A stretch of DNA of 46,695 nt, from contig MVZN01000020.1 of the NCBI GenBank assembly GCA_002069125.1, positions 1-46,695 on the forward strand. Reading direction: 5' to 3'. This stretch comes from Spirochaetes bacterium ADurb.BinA120 (lineage in GTDB: Bacteria > Spirochaetota > UBA4802 > UBA5368). Of the stretch, positions 15,722 through 25,217 are shown piece by piece; the first letter of the stretch is position 1; the number at the start of each line of letters is the position of its first letter. A model generated the notes under the pieces. That model had not been told where the DNA came from, did no database searches, and saw only the letters and a program-made list of their open reading frames with translations. Position numbers and translations under genes: made by a program.

Positions 15722-17038
15722 TCAGTAGACGAATTTGTTCATTCGAATATTGATGAGGATGCCTATGGATATCATCCCGACCAGAAGGCTTGAACCGCCA
15801 TAGGAAACAAAGGAAAGCGGAAGTCCGGTGACCGGCATGATTCCAAGCACCATTCCCACGTTTATCAGGATATGGAAGAAGAAGATCGATGAGATGCCGG
15901 CGGCGAGAAGTGAGCCGAACTTGTCCTTCGCCTCAAGCGCGATCTGCGCTCCGCGCATTACTATGAGACACAAAAGTCCCAGGACGATCGTCGCGCCCAG
16001 AAAGCCCCATTCCTCGGCGATTACCGGGAAGATGAAATCGGAAGATTTCTCCGGAAGGAACCCGAGCTGTGCCTGCGAACCGCTGAGGAAGCCTTTCCCG
16101 AAAAAGCCCCCGGAACCTATGGCAATTTTCGACTGAATGACGTTATATCCGGATCCGTGCGGATCGAGGTCGGGATTCAGAAAGACCAGAATCCTCTTCT
16201 TCTGGTAATCTTTAAGAAAGCGCATTATAAAAACCGAGAAAAAGAGGCCGAGCGAAAGGACAACCGACGGGATGTAAATCTTTCTGAAGGCCTTTTTGAT
16301 CATGAAAAAGTGCATCGCATAGGCCGCTATCGCGATTAGCATAAGGAAGCCGGCCACCGAAAAGAGCAGGTTGTAATCCTTGAAGAAATTCACTATGATG
16401 CTTTCGTCCTGCGCCGCGACCCATTCCCTGTAGGTGAGGAACATCGGAAATACCAGCGCTATCGCGGCGATGCTGATAATCGCGACAAGGTGGGAGACGT
16501 CCGCGCCGCCTATTAAAAGCATCGTGAAGAGAAGCGGAATGAAGACCATGGCGGTCCCGAAATCCGGCTGCATTAGGATGAAAAGTACGGGCACGGCGGT
16601 GGCAGCGGTCGGCACGAGGAGTTCGCGAAGATGCCGCATATCGCGCTCCCGCAGCTCGAGGTATCTCGCGAGTACGATGACCACGGCCAGTTTCATAAAC
16701 TCGGAGGGCTGGATGGAGAAGTAACCGAAGGTAAGCCAGGCGCGGGTGTTGCGGATGGGCGTTCCGAAAAACGTGGTTGCGATGACTATCGTCAATAGAA
16801 AGAAATATATATACAGGCAGTAGTCCCCCAGCGACTTGTAGCGGACGAATGTCATTATTATCATCAGTATAAAGCCTATTATAAACCAGACGATCTGGCG
16901 CTTGTATAGGCCGCTGTTTGTGCGGTCGATGGGGTCGAAACCGGCGGAGTAAATCATGAGTATGCCCACTATGATTACCGCCAGCACCGCCGATACCAGG
17001 ACATAATCGACCCTGTAAATTTCATTCTTTCTAAACAT
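15722..17038 (-). CDS. rodA: Rod-shape SEDS glycosyltransferase RodA
   Basis: RodA polymerises lipid II into glycan strands during cell elongation with its partner PBP2. The 438-residue protein has about ten membrane helices and SEDS signatures: QPSEFMKLA (about 111-119), QPDFGTAMV, a long central loop region and the C-terminal GLPLSFVSYGGSSL. Its ATG overlaps the mrdA stop as TGATG, so the pair is coupled. It is the last gene of the mreBCD-mrdA-rodA operon, which separates it from the second SEDS gene, ftsW, further along. A longer-than-usual loop near residues 190-260 is seen. Confidence 0.96.
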   Translation of the reverse strand: MFRKNEIYRVDYVLVSAVLAVIIVGILMIYSAGFDPIDRTNSGLYKRQIVWFIIGFILMIIMTFVRYKSLGDYCLYIYFFLLTIVIATTFFGTPIRNTRAWLTFGYFSIQPSEFMKLAVVIVLARYLELRERDMRHLRELLVPTAATAVPVLFILMQPDFGTAMVFIPLLFTMLLIGGADVSHLVAIISIAAIALVFPMFLTYREWVAAQDESIIVNFFKDYNLLFSVAGFLMLIAIAAYAMHFFMIKKAFRKIYIPSVVLSLGLFFSVFIMRFLKDYQKKRILVFLNPDLDPHGSGYNVIQSKIAIGSGGFFGKGFLSGSQAQLGFLPEKSSDFIFPVIAEEWGFLGATIVLGLLCLIVMRGAQIALEAKDKFGSLLAAGISSIFFFHILINVGMVLGIMPVTGLPLSFVSYGGSSLLVGMISIGILINIRMNKFVY

Positions 17039-18864
17039 CAGAAATACCCCAGGGACAGCATCTTCGAAAATACGCGCTCCGCTATTGGGACGGCGCCTAC
17101 CGCGCCGGCCACCCCATACTCGATCATCACGACCACTGCAACCGCGTTTTCAACGGGACCGTCAAAGGGCGCGTATCCTACGAACCAGGCGTGCTGGGAA
17201 TAATCGTCCGTCCTTTTCGAACGCGTCTGGGCGGTTCCGGTCTTTCCCGCGATCGGCACCTTGAGATACGACAACCTGGCGGCTGTCCCGCTCTTTACCG
17301 CAAGCCTCATTCCCTGCCGCAGCGTATCGAGCGTCATGGGAGAAAGCGGTATCTCGCGGATTTTTTTGGGCTCGATTTTCCTTAGGACCTTCTTGTTGTC
17401 CGGCGAGAGAACCTCTCTTACGAGATATGGCCGCATGATTATGCCGTTGTTCACGATTCCGCAGACAAGGTTGGCCATTTCAATGGGGGTGACGCTTACA
17501 AATCCCTGGCCAATGGACAGATTCACCGTGTCGCCGTCAAACCACTGCTGGCCGAAAGTCTTTAACTTCCATTTTTTTGTGGGCAGAAAGCCCTGTATTT
17601 CCCCGGGCAGATCGATTCCGGTTTTTCCGGAAAGCCCGAAATAATCCGCATACTTCAATATGATGGTCGGCCCGATCTTGTAACCGAGCTGGTAAAAATA
17701 AACACTGCACGACCTGGCGATGGCCCAGTACATGTCGAGCGTACCGTGCGAGGCGTAACAGTAGAAGTCCTTGTCGATGAAGCCCTTAAGCGTGTATTTT
17801 CCGGGGCAGAAGAAGGTATAATTGGGATTCCACTTATCTTCCTCCAGCGCGGCTATCGAGGTCACGATTTTGAAAGTGGAAGCGGGCGGGTACTTCGATT
17901 GTATGGCCCTGTTCAAAAAGGGCTTGTTCTTGTCGGCGTTGAGTTCCTCTATGATCTTTGCGTTGTTCTTAGATATGATCATATTCGGATCGAAATCCGG
18001 TCTGCTTACGAGCGCGATGACCTCGCCGGTGTGCGGCTTGAGGACCACGCAACTGCCCTTCACGTCATTCATCGCCTCCCAGGCGGCCTTTTGCACTTCG
18101 AAGTCCATGGACAGGACTATATTGTTGCCCGCGACGGCCTGAAGGCCCACCTCCTCCCCCTCGATTCGGTTCCGCACGTCGACCACACGCCGGTAATGGC
18201 CGTCGACTCCGCGGAGCAGGCTGTCGTATTCGCCCTCGAGGCCGGACTTCCCTATTTTCTGATAATGCCGGTAGCCCGAGTCGCGCAGCCTTTTATACTC
18301 CGCAGGGCTTATCGTTCCGATATAGCCCACCGCGTGGGAAAACATATTGCCGTAATTGTAGACCCGTACCGGCGCGTCCTCCCAGTCGATGTTCGGGAAA
18401 AGGTGCTGGTTCGAGGCGATCAGCACGATCGTATCGAACCCTATATCCTCGCGTATCACGACGCGCTCCCAGGGGTTCCGCGAACGTATGTCGGCCATCA
18501 CGTCGTCGTACGATATTTTAAGGAGACGGCACAGCGGCCGGATCACCGCGGCCATCTCCTCCTTGTTTTTAAAACTTGCCGGAATGGTCGTAATATTAAA
18601 CGAGGGCCTGTTTGAAACGATAACCTCATTGCGCCTGCCTATTTTGAAATTGCGGTCGTACATTTCGCCCCTCGAGGCGGGGATGGGTATGTAGTTTTCC
18701 ATGTTCATCCGGGCGCGCTGCCTGTAGGTCTCCCCCTGAATGATCTGAAGATTGACCATCTGGCCGAGCAAAATGATGAAGACCGCGGCCATCATTCCCA
18801 TTACGATTAACATGCGGCGCCTGAACGCCTCCAGCATTCTGGTTCGAAGGGACGTCTGGGACAT
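17038..18864 (-). CDS. mrdA: Penicillin-binding protein 2, elongation transpeptidase
   Basis: PBP2 cross-links peptidoglycan in the periplasm during elongation. The 608-residue protein has a short cytoplasmic tail, one membrane helix (about 19-36), the dimerisation domain (RGEMYDRN, 65-72) and the transpeptidase domain with the active-site motif S329-TFK and KTGTAQ (541-546). The second motif, normally SxN or SxD, reads S385-C-S387 in RSCSVYFY, an unusual third residue. It lies between mreD (three bases away) and rodA (overlapping). The start follows a GAGGGA site. Confidence 0.95.
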   Translation of the reverse strand: MSQTSLRTRMLEAFRRRMLIVMGMMAAVFIILLGQMVNLQIIQGETYRQRARMNMENYIPIPASRGEMYDRNFKIGRRNEVIVSNRPSFNITTIPASFKNKEEMAAVIRPLCRLLKISYDDVMADIRSRNPWERVVIREDIGFDTIVLIASNQHLFPNIDWEDAPVRVYNYGNMFSHAVGYIGTISPAEYKRLRDSGYRHYQKIGKSGLEGEYDSLLRGVDGHYRRVVDVRNRIEGEEVGLQAVAGNNIVLSMDFEVQKAAWEAMNDVKGSCVVLKPHTGEVIALVSRPDFDPNMIISKNNAKIIEELNADKNKPFLNRAIQSKYPPASTFKIVTSIAALEEDKWNPNYTFFCPGKYTLKGFIDKDFYCYASHGTLDMYWAIARSCSVYFYQLGYKIGPTIILKYADYFGLSGKTGIDLPGEIQGFLPTKKWKLKTFGQQWFDGDTVNLSIGQGFVSVTPIEMANLVCGIVNNGIIMRPYLVREVLSPDNKKVLRKIEPKKIREIPLSPMTLDTLRQGMRLAVKSGTAARLSYLKVPIAGKTGTAQTRSKRTDDYSQHAWFVGYAPFDGPVENAVAVVVMIEYGVAGAVGAVPIAERVFSKMLSLGYF

Positions 18865-18867
18865 GAG

Positions 18868-19368
18868 TCAGTATCCCTCCCTCGCCAGTTCCTTCTCGAA
18901 AAGCTTGTCGAACAGGTAAAACAGGGGCGGAGCGAGGAGCGCGTTATAGAACGATTCGGGAAACACAACGTACACCAGGGATGAAACCGAGGCTGTATGA
19001 AACAGGTACGCGAGGAAGAGCGTAACCACCCCCTTTATTATGGAGGAGAGGAAGATGAGCACGGCGACGGTCAGAATGTTGAGCCGAAAAACCGACCTGC
19101 CGAAAAAGCCCACCAGGTACCCCAGCAGCATTTTCGGAAACGCCAGGAGGCCAAGCGGCGAATTGGAAATTGCGTCGTGGAATATGCCCGCGATAAATCC
19201 GGTCGTTTCCCCGTAGAACGAGCCAAAGTTATACGCCATATATACGATAACGATGAAAATGATGTCCGGTTTGCACCCCGCGATGCGCAGGATGTCGAAG
19301 GAGGAGTGCCCCTGGATGATAAGCGAAGCGAGCACGAGGGCCGCCGTCAATATATAGGTGACGATCAT
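18868..19368 (-). CDS. mreD: Rod-shape-determining protein MreD
   Basis: MreD is an inner-membrane member of the elongasome. The 166-residue protein has five to six hydrophobic helices, with the family's conserved central region ([17 protein letters not shown], about 57-73). Its start overlaps the mreC stop in ATGA, and mrdA follows three bases after its stop. Identification rests on topology, length and position in mreBCD. Confidence 0.9.
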   Translation of the reverse strand: MIVTYILTAALVLASLIIQGHSSFDILRIAGCKPDIIFIVIVYMAYNFGSFYGETTGFIAGIFHDAISNSPLGLLAFPKMLLGYLVGFFGRSVFRLNILTVAVLIFLSSIIKGVVTLFLAYLFHTASVSSLVYVVFPESFYNALLAPPLFYLFDKLFEKELAREGY

Positions 19369-20231
19369 TGTTCCTCTGATTCGAGCATCTTGAGTATCTC
19401 GGCATCCGGCTCTTTATTGATTACATATACGTTTTCGACCTGATTAAAATCGATGATGGGGCGCACCAGGGCCTTCTGATAGGCGCTCGTATCGGTCACG
19501 AGGGTCTTGATGACCTTGCCGACGAGCAGCCCCTGGGGGAATACGCCCCCCTGGCCCGAGGTAATAACCACATCGCCGAACTTGATGGTCGCTGATTTGC
19601 TGACATAATCCATAAGCAGGAGCGTGGAATTCGGCGCGTACCCAAGGCTTAGGCCCGGAAACCTGTTCTCCTGGAACATTACACCGAGCCTCATGTCCGT
19701 GGATATAATCGGAAGCACCCTCGATATTCCGCCCCGCACCTCGATGACCTTGCCAACAACGGCCTTCTCTTCGCCCTTAAAGGCGATGACGGGCATATTT
19801 ACCCGTATTCCGTCGGCCTCCCCTCGATTGATGACGATCGTTCGGAACCAGTTGTCCGGGTCCTTGGATATAACGATGGCGGGAATGGACTTGTACTCCA
19901 CGCGCTGCCGCATGTCAAGAAGCCGGCGAAGGCTCTCGTTCTCCTTTTTGATTTCGCCCAGCTCCTCGGCGACCGCCTCGTAATGCTGCAGCTTCTCCCT
20001 GGTGCGAACGAGCTCGTCCCGAACGTCGCCGAGTTCCGTGAAGCCCGCCCACAGCATGTGAACGCCCTGTTGCAGGCTGTAATAGGCCTTCTGAAACGGC
20101 ATCAGCGCAAGGCTCCCCACTCCCTCCAGGCTGAACGTCAGCGCGGAAGAACGGACCGAGAGCGATATGAAGCAGAACAGGGAGAACGCGCAGAACGCCA
20201 CTATCGATTTATGTCTGACGAAAAATTCCAA
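19365..20231 (-). CDS. mreC: Rod-shape-determining protein MreC
   Basis: MreC is a membrane-anchored periplasmic scaffold that activates PBP2-RodA. The 288 residues show an N-terminal membrane helix (about 9-29), a coiled coil (about 70-110, rich in E, L and R) and two beta-barrel-like lobes with the family motifs [25 protein letters not shown] and [16 protein letters not shown]. It follows mreB after a 66-base gap with a hairpin and overlaps mreD by four bases. Confidence 0.95.
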   Translation of the reverse strand: MEFFVRHKSIVAFCAFSLFCFISLSVRSSALTFSLEGVGSLALMPFQKAYYSLQQGVHMLWAGFTELGDVRDELVRTREKLQHYEAVAEELGEIKKENESLRRLLDMRQRVEYKSIPAIVISKDPDNWFRTIVINRGEADGIRVNMPVIAFKGEEKAVVGKVIEVRGGISRVLPIISTDMRLGVMFQENRFPGLSLGYAPNSTLLLMDYVSKSATIKFGDVVITSGQGGVFPQGLLVGKVIKTLVTDTSAYQKALVRPIIDFNQVENVYVINKEPDAEILKMLESEEQ

Positions 20232-20263
20232 TTGGATCCAGCGCCTTTACCCTCAATCAACGA

Positions 20264-20281
20264 GCGGCCCCTTGGGGCCGC
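20264..20281 (-). other. Hairpin between mreB and mreC
   Basis: A perfect inverted repeat GCGGCCCC/GGGGCCGC with a two-base centre lies in the mreB-mreC gap. There is no U-run, so it is more likely a messenger-stability or partial-attenuation element than a full terminator. This could let mreB be made in excess of mreCD. Confidence 0.45.
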
Positions 20282-20297
20282 CGTTTATCTGCCGATG

Positions 20298-21320
20298 CTA
20301 TTTTAAGTTCGCCCGATAGAGGTTCTTCAATTCCTCCAGGAACTTCCCGGCCCCCAGCACGACGCATGTGAGGGGGTTCTCGGCCCGAATAACCGGAACG
20401 CCCGTCTCCTTGCTGATAAATTTGTCGATCCCCTTGAGCAGGGAGCCGCCCCCTGTCATTACGATGCCTCGCTCAACAATATCAGCCGCAAGCTCTGGAG
20501 GCGTTTTTTCGAGTATCCGCTTTATGGCGTCGAGTATCTGATCCACGGGCTCTTTCAGGGCCTTGCGAATTTCGGAATTGTCGATTTCAAGGGTTCGGGG
20601 GAGACCCGATATCGCGTCCCGGCCCTTTAGATCCATGGTCTCGGCCTTCTTCTCCGGAAACGCGTTCCCAAGGCGGAACTTGACCTCCTCGGCCATTCGC
20701 TCCCCAATTACCAGGTTATATTGCGTCCGCATGTATTTTATTATGGCCTCGTCAAATTCGTCGCCGGCCACCCTCACCGAATCGGACGTAACCAGGCCGC
20801 CGAGCGATATGACGGCGATCTCCGTGGTTCCGCCGCCGATATCCACGATCATATGGCCGGCCGGCTCGTGGATCGGGATATTCGCCCCTATGGCGGCCGC
20901 GAGCGCTTCTTCGATAAGAAAGATCTCGCGCGCTCCCGCCTGCTCCGCGGACTCGCGCACGGCGCGCTTCTCCACCTCGGTGATCCCGGACGGGACCCCT
21001 ATCACCACCCGCGGGCGAACAAGGGTCTTGCGCTTGTGCACCCTGGTGATGAAGTAGCGGATCATCTTCTCGACAGTTTCGAAATCCGCGATAACCCCGT
21101 CCTTCATGGGTCTTATCGCGACGATATCGCCGGGGGTCCGCCCGAGCATCCGCTTGGCTTCATGGCCCACCGCAAGCACCTTGCCTGTGCCGCTCTGCAC
21201 GGCCACGACCGACGGCTCGCTGAGCACGATCCCCTGGCCCTTCACATGCACAAGCGTGTTAGCCGTCCCCAGGTCGAACCCCATATCGTTGGAAAACATT
21301 CCATAGATGGAACTGAACAT
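20298..21320 (-). CDS. mreB: Actin-like cell-shape protein MreB
   Basis: MreB polymerises on the inner membrane and steers the elongation machinery. The 340-residue protein has the phosphate-1 motif DLGTANTLV (16-24), the phosphate-2 region [13 protein letters not shown] and the adenosine motif [12 protein letters not shown]. The N-terminus ([14 protein letters not shown]) is the short amphipathic membrane-binding tail. The start is supported by AGGAGA eight bases upstream. It opens the mreBCD-mrdA-rodA operon. Confidence 0.97.
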   Translation of the reverse strand: MFSSIYGMFSNDMGFDLGTANTLVHVKGQGIVLSEPSVVAVQSGTGKVLAVGHEAKRMLGRTPGDIVAIRPMKDGVIADFETVEKMIRYFITRVHKRKTLVRPRVVIGVPSGITEVEKRAVRESAEQAGAREIFLIEEALAAAIGANIPIHEPAGHMIVDIGGGTTEIAVISLGGLVTSDSVRVAGDEFDEAIIKYMRTQYNLVIGERMAEEVKFRLGNAFPEKKAETMDLKGRDAISGLPRTLEIDNSEIRKALKEPVDQILDAIKRILEKTPPELAADIVERGIVMTGGGSLLKGIDKFISKETGVPVIRAENPLTCVVLGAGKFLEELKNLYRANLK

Positions 21321-21720
21321 AATACCGATCTCCTCTTTCCGGCTTACCGGAATAAATAGAGGCGCCGTTGGCTACTGAAACCAGCCGCTCAGATCGAGGG
21401 CCCGGCCGCCCGCCTTATGATCTTCGGCACGCCTCTTTATCGACAGTATTCCACATTGACACTTAAAATCCGGCACTGCACATTTCGACCGTTTTTGTTC
21501 CTTTTACCGGAAGTGGAAATCCGCCGGCAACCGGAAAAACCCCGCACTACTCACGGCAATAAACCCCACGTAAAATCCTCTGGGATGTCTTCTGGCGATA
21601 TTACAGGATTCACCATTCGCGGACGCGGCTTATGCAGGCCCGTCTCCATTCACTTATTATAACAGAATTTTTTGTCAAGCGATAATATCCCAAAACACGA
21701 TTGCGGGCGAGGGGATGCCG
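21321..21720. other. 400-bp region upstream of mreB
   Basis: No credible gene is present. The region holds an extended -10 promoter candidate at 21656-21664, and a small CCGG-TAAG-CCGG inverted repeat just before the mreB ribosome-binding site. A transcript from that promoter would have a leader of about 330 bases. I see no known riboswitch in it. Confidence 0.45.
21656..21664 (-). promoter_or_regulatory. Candidate extended -10 promoter of the mreB operon
   Basis: On the minus strand the bases read TGTTATAAT, a consensus extended -10. A perfect TTGACA (21673-21678) is nearby but only 11 bases away, too close to act as the matching -35. Confidence 0.4.
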
Positions 21721-22722
21721 TCACATTGTGGGGGCCAAGAGCTTTTTTACCTCTTCGTTGGCCGAGTCGATGGCCAATACCTCGCTCCATACCGCCCGCG
21801 CCTTCGCCTTATTACCCAGCGCCGAATAGTTCTTGCCGATCCAAATCTTAAGCTCGTTGTCGCGTTCGTCGATCGCGAGAGCGCTTGAAAAGTGCGCGAG
21901 CGATTCATTGTACAGGGACTGGTTATAATACAATTTCCCGAGATTGAAATGCACGAGCTTCAGGATTGCGCTGTCGGAGGTCTTCTGGAATATTTCCTGA
22001 TAGCTCTGGATCGCGTTTGTAAACCGCTTCGATATCGCGTACAGCGACGCCTGAAAGAGGCGGCCCTCCAGGGTGTCAGTGGTCTTGCCATGTCCGGCGA
22101 GTATATCGAATCCCTCCTCGTTCTTGCCGGCCAGTATGTGCATAAGCGCGCAGAAGCGGGCATCGTCCACGGACTGGAGGGAGGAGGCAGGCCCCGCTTC
22201 CTCGATGATGGAGCGCAGCGTATCCCCTCCATAATAGCCGGCGTAGAAGCCCGCCTTCGCAAGGATAAGGGCCTGCCTGGGCTCCATCCCCCCCGAAAGA
22301 GCGCGCCCCTTGTTTATACAGCGTATGGCCGCTATGAAATGAGGCCTTGCGGCATCCCCCACCAAAACGGGAAGTCCGTCGTGGATAAGAGCCTCCGAAA
22401 AGCTCCTCCCCATTACCGCCTCGCCGAGCAGACAATTCGCCTCCCCCGCCAGAAAAAAGGCCTCATGTGACAACTGATTGTCGCCGTCGAGGTCCTCACA
22501 GTTCGACGCGATATTTTGAAGAAGCTTCTCGCGCGCCTCGGGCGACCTAATATTCATCGCCTCCGTGATCTCGCGGGCGATCCGATTCTGTGTATATCTC
22601 CAGAAAAATATGTATTGCTTGAAGTTCGCAAACAGGAAAACCACGGCGCCCGCCAGGACCAGAAGGCCCAGAATTCTGAACATCCCGTTGTTTCTTTTCC
22701 GTGTTTTATAATAAGAGTACAT
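21721..22722 (-). CDS. Membrane-anchored TPR protein, unknown function
   Basis: A 333-residue protein with an N-terminal basic tail (KTRKRN) and one membrane helix (about 14-31), then helical repeats to the end. The clearest TPR units lie at about 250-325 (LGKLYYNQSLYNESLAHFSSALAIDERD and the following WIGKNYSALGNKAKARAVW). The bulk should face the periplasm or act as a scaffold. Its start is one base after the stop of the upstream acidic protein gene, so they form a pair. No specific family is recognised. Confidence 0.82.
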   Translation of the reverse strand: MYSYYKTRKRNNGMFRILGLLVLAGAVVFLFANFKQYIFFWRYTQNRIAREITEAMNIRSPEAREKLLQNIASNCEDLDGDNQLSHEAFFLAGEANCLLGEAVMGRSFSEALIHDGLPVLVGDAARPHFIAAIRCINKGRALSGGMEPRQALILAKAGFYAGYYGGDTLRSIIEEAGPASSLQSVDDARFCALMHILAGKNEEGFDILAGHGKTTDTLEGRLFQASLYAISKRFTNAIQSYQEIFQKTSDSAILKLVHFNLGKLYYNQSLYNESLAHFSSALAIDERDNELKIWIGKNYSALGNKAKARAVWSEVLAIDSANEEVKKLLAPTM

Positions 22723-22723
22723 A

Positions 22724-23449
22724 TCAACCCGCGCCGCGGAAGTAGTCCTCTACCGCCGCCTGGATTTCGAATCTGAGCTCGGGATTATCGTCAACCAGGA
22801 AAAGCCTCACCGATTTTCCGTTTCTGGGATACAGCGCGATGAAATTATCACCTATCCTGTAATCGCGCACCTTGTGGAAATCGAAGCGGTGGATGGCCCT
22901 CCCGATCCTTATGACAAGCCCCTCACCGGCGATCTGTACCTCGCCCTCTCCAATCCGCTTGAGCCTAGAGTACGCCTCGAGAGAAGGATCGATCGAGCTC
23001 TCCCCTCCCTCATAATCGACGAGCCCCGAGGCGTCCTCGAAGAATACCGCCCGGCCGGACCCCGGACGGCTCTCCGGAGGGGCCTCTTCCGCTTGCGCCT
23101 CTTCGGTATAATTATCGTTAAAATGATCATCGAGTTCGCCTAAAATTCCCGATGGTTCGTCGGAAAGTTCCTCCGAAGCGATGTCGCCGTCCCCCATAAA
23201 GTCTTCCAGTGGGGAGTCGGGTCCGACAGCCTCACGTTCCGGGGACACCGCCTGCCGGCCATGGTTCGAAAAATCCGTCCGCCCGCTTTCGGCTTCAGGC
23301 AGCCGATGGTCCATCGAATAATTGAAATCGTCGTTCGGCACGAACCGATCGCCCAAATGGATGCCGCGCGGCTTGTTCTGAGTGAAGTAAATGGAGGATA
23401 CGACCAGGAAAAGACCCGAGGCGAGGAGTATCAGCGAAAGATAGAGCAT
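22724..23449 (-). CDS. Membrane-anchored protein with acidic linker, unknown function
   Basis: I do not recognise this 241-residue protein. A membrane helix at the N-terminus (about 2-22) is followed by a long acidic, proline- and glycine-containing linker (about 40-155) and a compact beta-rich C-terminal domain (about 165-235; VIRIGRAIHRFDF, FIALYPRNGKSVRLFLVDD). The C-terminal part looks like a small PH-like fold, but this is only an impression. It is followed after one base by the TPR gene and has its own promoter candidate upstream. Confidence 0.72.
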   Translation of the reverse strand: MLYLSLILLASGLFLVVSSIYFTQNKPRGIHLGDRFVPNDDFNYSMDHRLPEAESGRTDFSNHGRQAVSPEREAVGPDSPLEDFMGDGDIASEELSDEPSGILGELDDHFNDNYTEEAQAEEAPPESRPGSGRAVFFEDASGLVDYEGGESSIDPSLEAYSRLKRIGEGEVQIAGEGLVIRIGRAIHRFDFHKVRDYRIGDNFIALYPRNGKSVRLFLVDDNPELRFEIQAAVEDYFRGAG

Positions 23450-23480
23450 GAACTTTTTTTCATCCCACTTTAGTCACCGC

Positions 23481-23508
23481 ACTCTACGCGGATTTGGAGC
23501 CCTGTCAA
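23481..23508 (-). promoter_or_regulatory. Candidate promoter of the acidic-linker/TPR gene pair
   Basis: On the minus strand a perfect TTGACA (23503-23508) is 16 bases from TAGAGT (23481-23486), about 32 bases before the start of the first gene. Confidence 0.5.
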
Positions 23509-23593
23509 GAATTTTATTTCTCATCCCGTAAAACCCGCAAGCGTACAGGCGCGGCGAAGCGCATTGGACGGACCCGGAGCCGGTCGGAACTGT

Positions 23594-24547
23594 CTACCCC
23601 GGTATCCTCCACAACCCCGCCTTAAGATAGGGCCTAATTTTATAGACAAAATCAGAAGATTCGTTGGAATAAAAAATCGGCTCCCATCCGGCGGGATGAA
23701 ATGAACGGTATTCCCTTTCGGTGACCGATTCCGCGTTTATGGTGGTAAGCGCCATCCCCCCCGGGGCGCACGACCGGATAGCCTCGAGAGCGGCTCGGTA
23801 ATCCCTTTTGACCGAGAAGCTCCTGCGCCTGTTCCGGGAAAACGTGGGCGGGTCGAAGATCACCATATCGAAAAGCCTGTCCTTTTTGCCGAAACGCCGC
23901 AGCCACTCGAAGGAATCCCCGCGAACGAAGTCCCTGTCGTCGCACTCCAGGCCGTTGGCGCGATAGTTCCGGCGCGCCCTTTCGAGTACGGCGGCCGACA
24001 GGTCCACGTTTACGGCCGAGAGCGCGCCATTGAGGAGGGCATGCACGGAAAATACGCCCGTGTACGAGAAGAGGTTGAGGAAGCGCCCCGCGCCTCCATA
24101 AAAAGGCCTAAGCTTTCCCCGTATCTCGCGCATATCGAGGAACAGCCCTGTATGCTGCCCGTGCAGCAGGTCGACAAGCACCGTTGTGCCCGCGTGCCTG
24201 ACCCGGTATTGCGGCGGCGGAGCGTCTCCCCAGACGGTTTCACTGGTACGCCGGAGCGCGAATCCATCGCCATCGTTGAGTTTACGCCTGTCTTTTACAA
24301 GCAGGGCAAGGGGCGAACGGGGAAGCCGGGCAATGGCCGGCTCCATGGCCCTGATAATCTCCTGGGCGCGGGCGCAGGTCTCGTCGAAATACATCTGCGC
24401 CAGCAGGTATTCCCCATAGAGGTCTACCGTAAGGCCGTCCAGCCCATCGCCCGAGGCGTTGAAAAGCCTGAAGCATCCTTCATCCGGAAGCCCGAACAGC
24501 TCCGCCCGCGATTCGAAGGCGCCGATAAATAACGGGGTAAGCGACAT
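23594..24547 (-). CDS. Class I SAM-dependent methyltransferase, RlmI-like without PUA domain
   Basis: A 317-residue protein of the RlmI/RlmK (COG1092-type) rRNA cytosine methyltransferase group. The family signature GQHTGLFLDMR (about 130-140), motif I LNLFSYTGVFSVHAL (about 157-171) and motif IV DPPTFS (about 231-236) are visible. The usual N-terminal PUA domain is missing: the chain begins close to the EEA-like linker domain (GLDGLTVDLYGEYLLAQ). The target RNA base cannot be named. It is preceded by eda at 19 bases, in an operon with a VOC protein. Confidence 0.87.
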   Translation of the reverse strand: MSLTPLFIGAFESRAELFGLPDEGCFRLFNASGDGLDGLTVDLYGEYLLAQMYFDETCARAQEIIRAMEPAIARLPRSPLALLVKDRRKLNDGDGFALRRTSETVWGDAPPPQYRVRHAGTTVLVDLLHGQHTGLFLDMREIRGKLRPFYGGAGRFLNLFSYTGVFSVHALLNGALSAVNVDLSAAVLERARRNYRANGLECDDRDFVRGDSFEWLRRFGKKDRLFDMVIFDPPTFSRNRRRSFSVKRDYRAALEAIRSCAPGGMALTTINAESVTEREYRSFHPAGWEPIFYSNESSDFVYKIRPYLKAGLWRIPG

Positions 24548-24566
24548 GTCTCGATGACGCGGCGGC

Positions 24567-25205
24567 TTAGATGCCTGCCGCCTTTTTCATTCGATCGATT
24601 TTCCGGGCGAGAGAGTCATAATCGCCGGCCTTTACGAGGGAGGGATCCACTATGGAGGAGGCCCCGCAGGCAATGACGAATTGGTTGGCGAGATAATCCG
24701 CCACATTGGACTCGTCCACGCCGCCGGTGGGGATGAGCCCGAAGCGCCGCATTCTAAACGGGGCCGTTAGCGCGTCGATATACTTCACGCCGCCGAGAGC
24801 GCCCGCCGGAAACAGTTTGACGAGCTCGCAACCGCTTTTGAGGGCCTGGTTGAGTTCGGATGGGGTCGCGATGCCGGGTATGAAGTCAGCGCCGAGCGCG
24901 GAGGCGTATTCCATGATCTCGAAATCCAGGCACGGCGCAACGAAGAAGCTCGCTCCGGCATCGGAGGCCTTTTTAAGGGATTCCACGGTAAGCACGCTTC
25001 CCGCCCCCACCGTTACGCCTGGCAGAGCACGGGCGATCTCGCGGATGCAGTCGAACGCCGCTTCGGTGCGCAGTGTCACCTCAACAAGCGGAAGGGAGGC
25101 CTCTTCGAGCACGGCGACGGCCTTTAGAGCGCTTTCCGTGTCTTGGAAAACCGCGACGGGGACTATTCTCGCCTTATGGAAGAGTTCCCTGGTCCGGGCA
25201 TCCAT
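24567..25205 (-). CDS. eda: 2-keto-3-deoxy-6-phosphogluconate / 4-hydroxy-2-oxoglutarate aldolase
   Basis: This class I aldolase cleaves KDPG or KHG to pyruvate. The 212 residues hold the catalytic glutamate in VEVTLRT (E42, with R46) and the Schiff-base lysine in VKLFPA (K130), with GAGSVLT and PTGGVDESN phosphate-binding loops. The start at ATG 25205 is the simplest choice; an in-frame TTG nine bases earlier (25214) is possible, and neither has a strong ribosome-binding site. No edd gene is nearby, so an Entner-Doudoroff role is not shown. It lies between a VOC protein gene and the methyltransferase gene. Confidence 0.93.
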   Translation of the reverse strand: MDARTRELFHKARIVPVAVFQDTESALKAVAVLEEASLPLVEVTLRTEAAFDCIREIARALPGVTVGAGSVLTVESLKKASDAGASFFVAPCLDFEIMEYASALGADFIPGIATPSELNQALKSGCELVKLFPAGALGGVKYIDALTAPFRMRRFGLIPTGGVDESNVADYLANQFVIACGASSIVDPSLVKAGDYDSLARKIDRMKKAAGI

Positions 25206-25217
25206 TGCCGCCAACGC

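Noticed and set aside
17746-18615. Plus-strand frame of 289 codons opposite mrdA
   Set aside because: Fully inside a clear PBP2 gene and without any recognisable domain.
21656-21678. TTGACA and TATAAT pair upstream of mreB as a standard sigma-70 promoter
   Set aside because: The two hexamers are only 11 bases apart; only the extended -10 was kept as a candidate.
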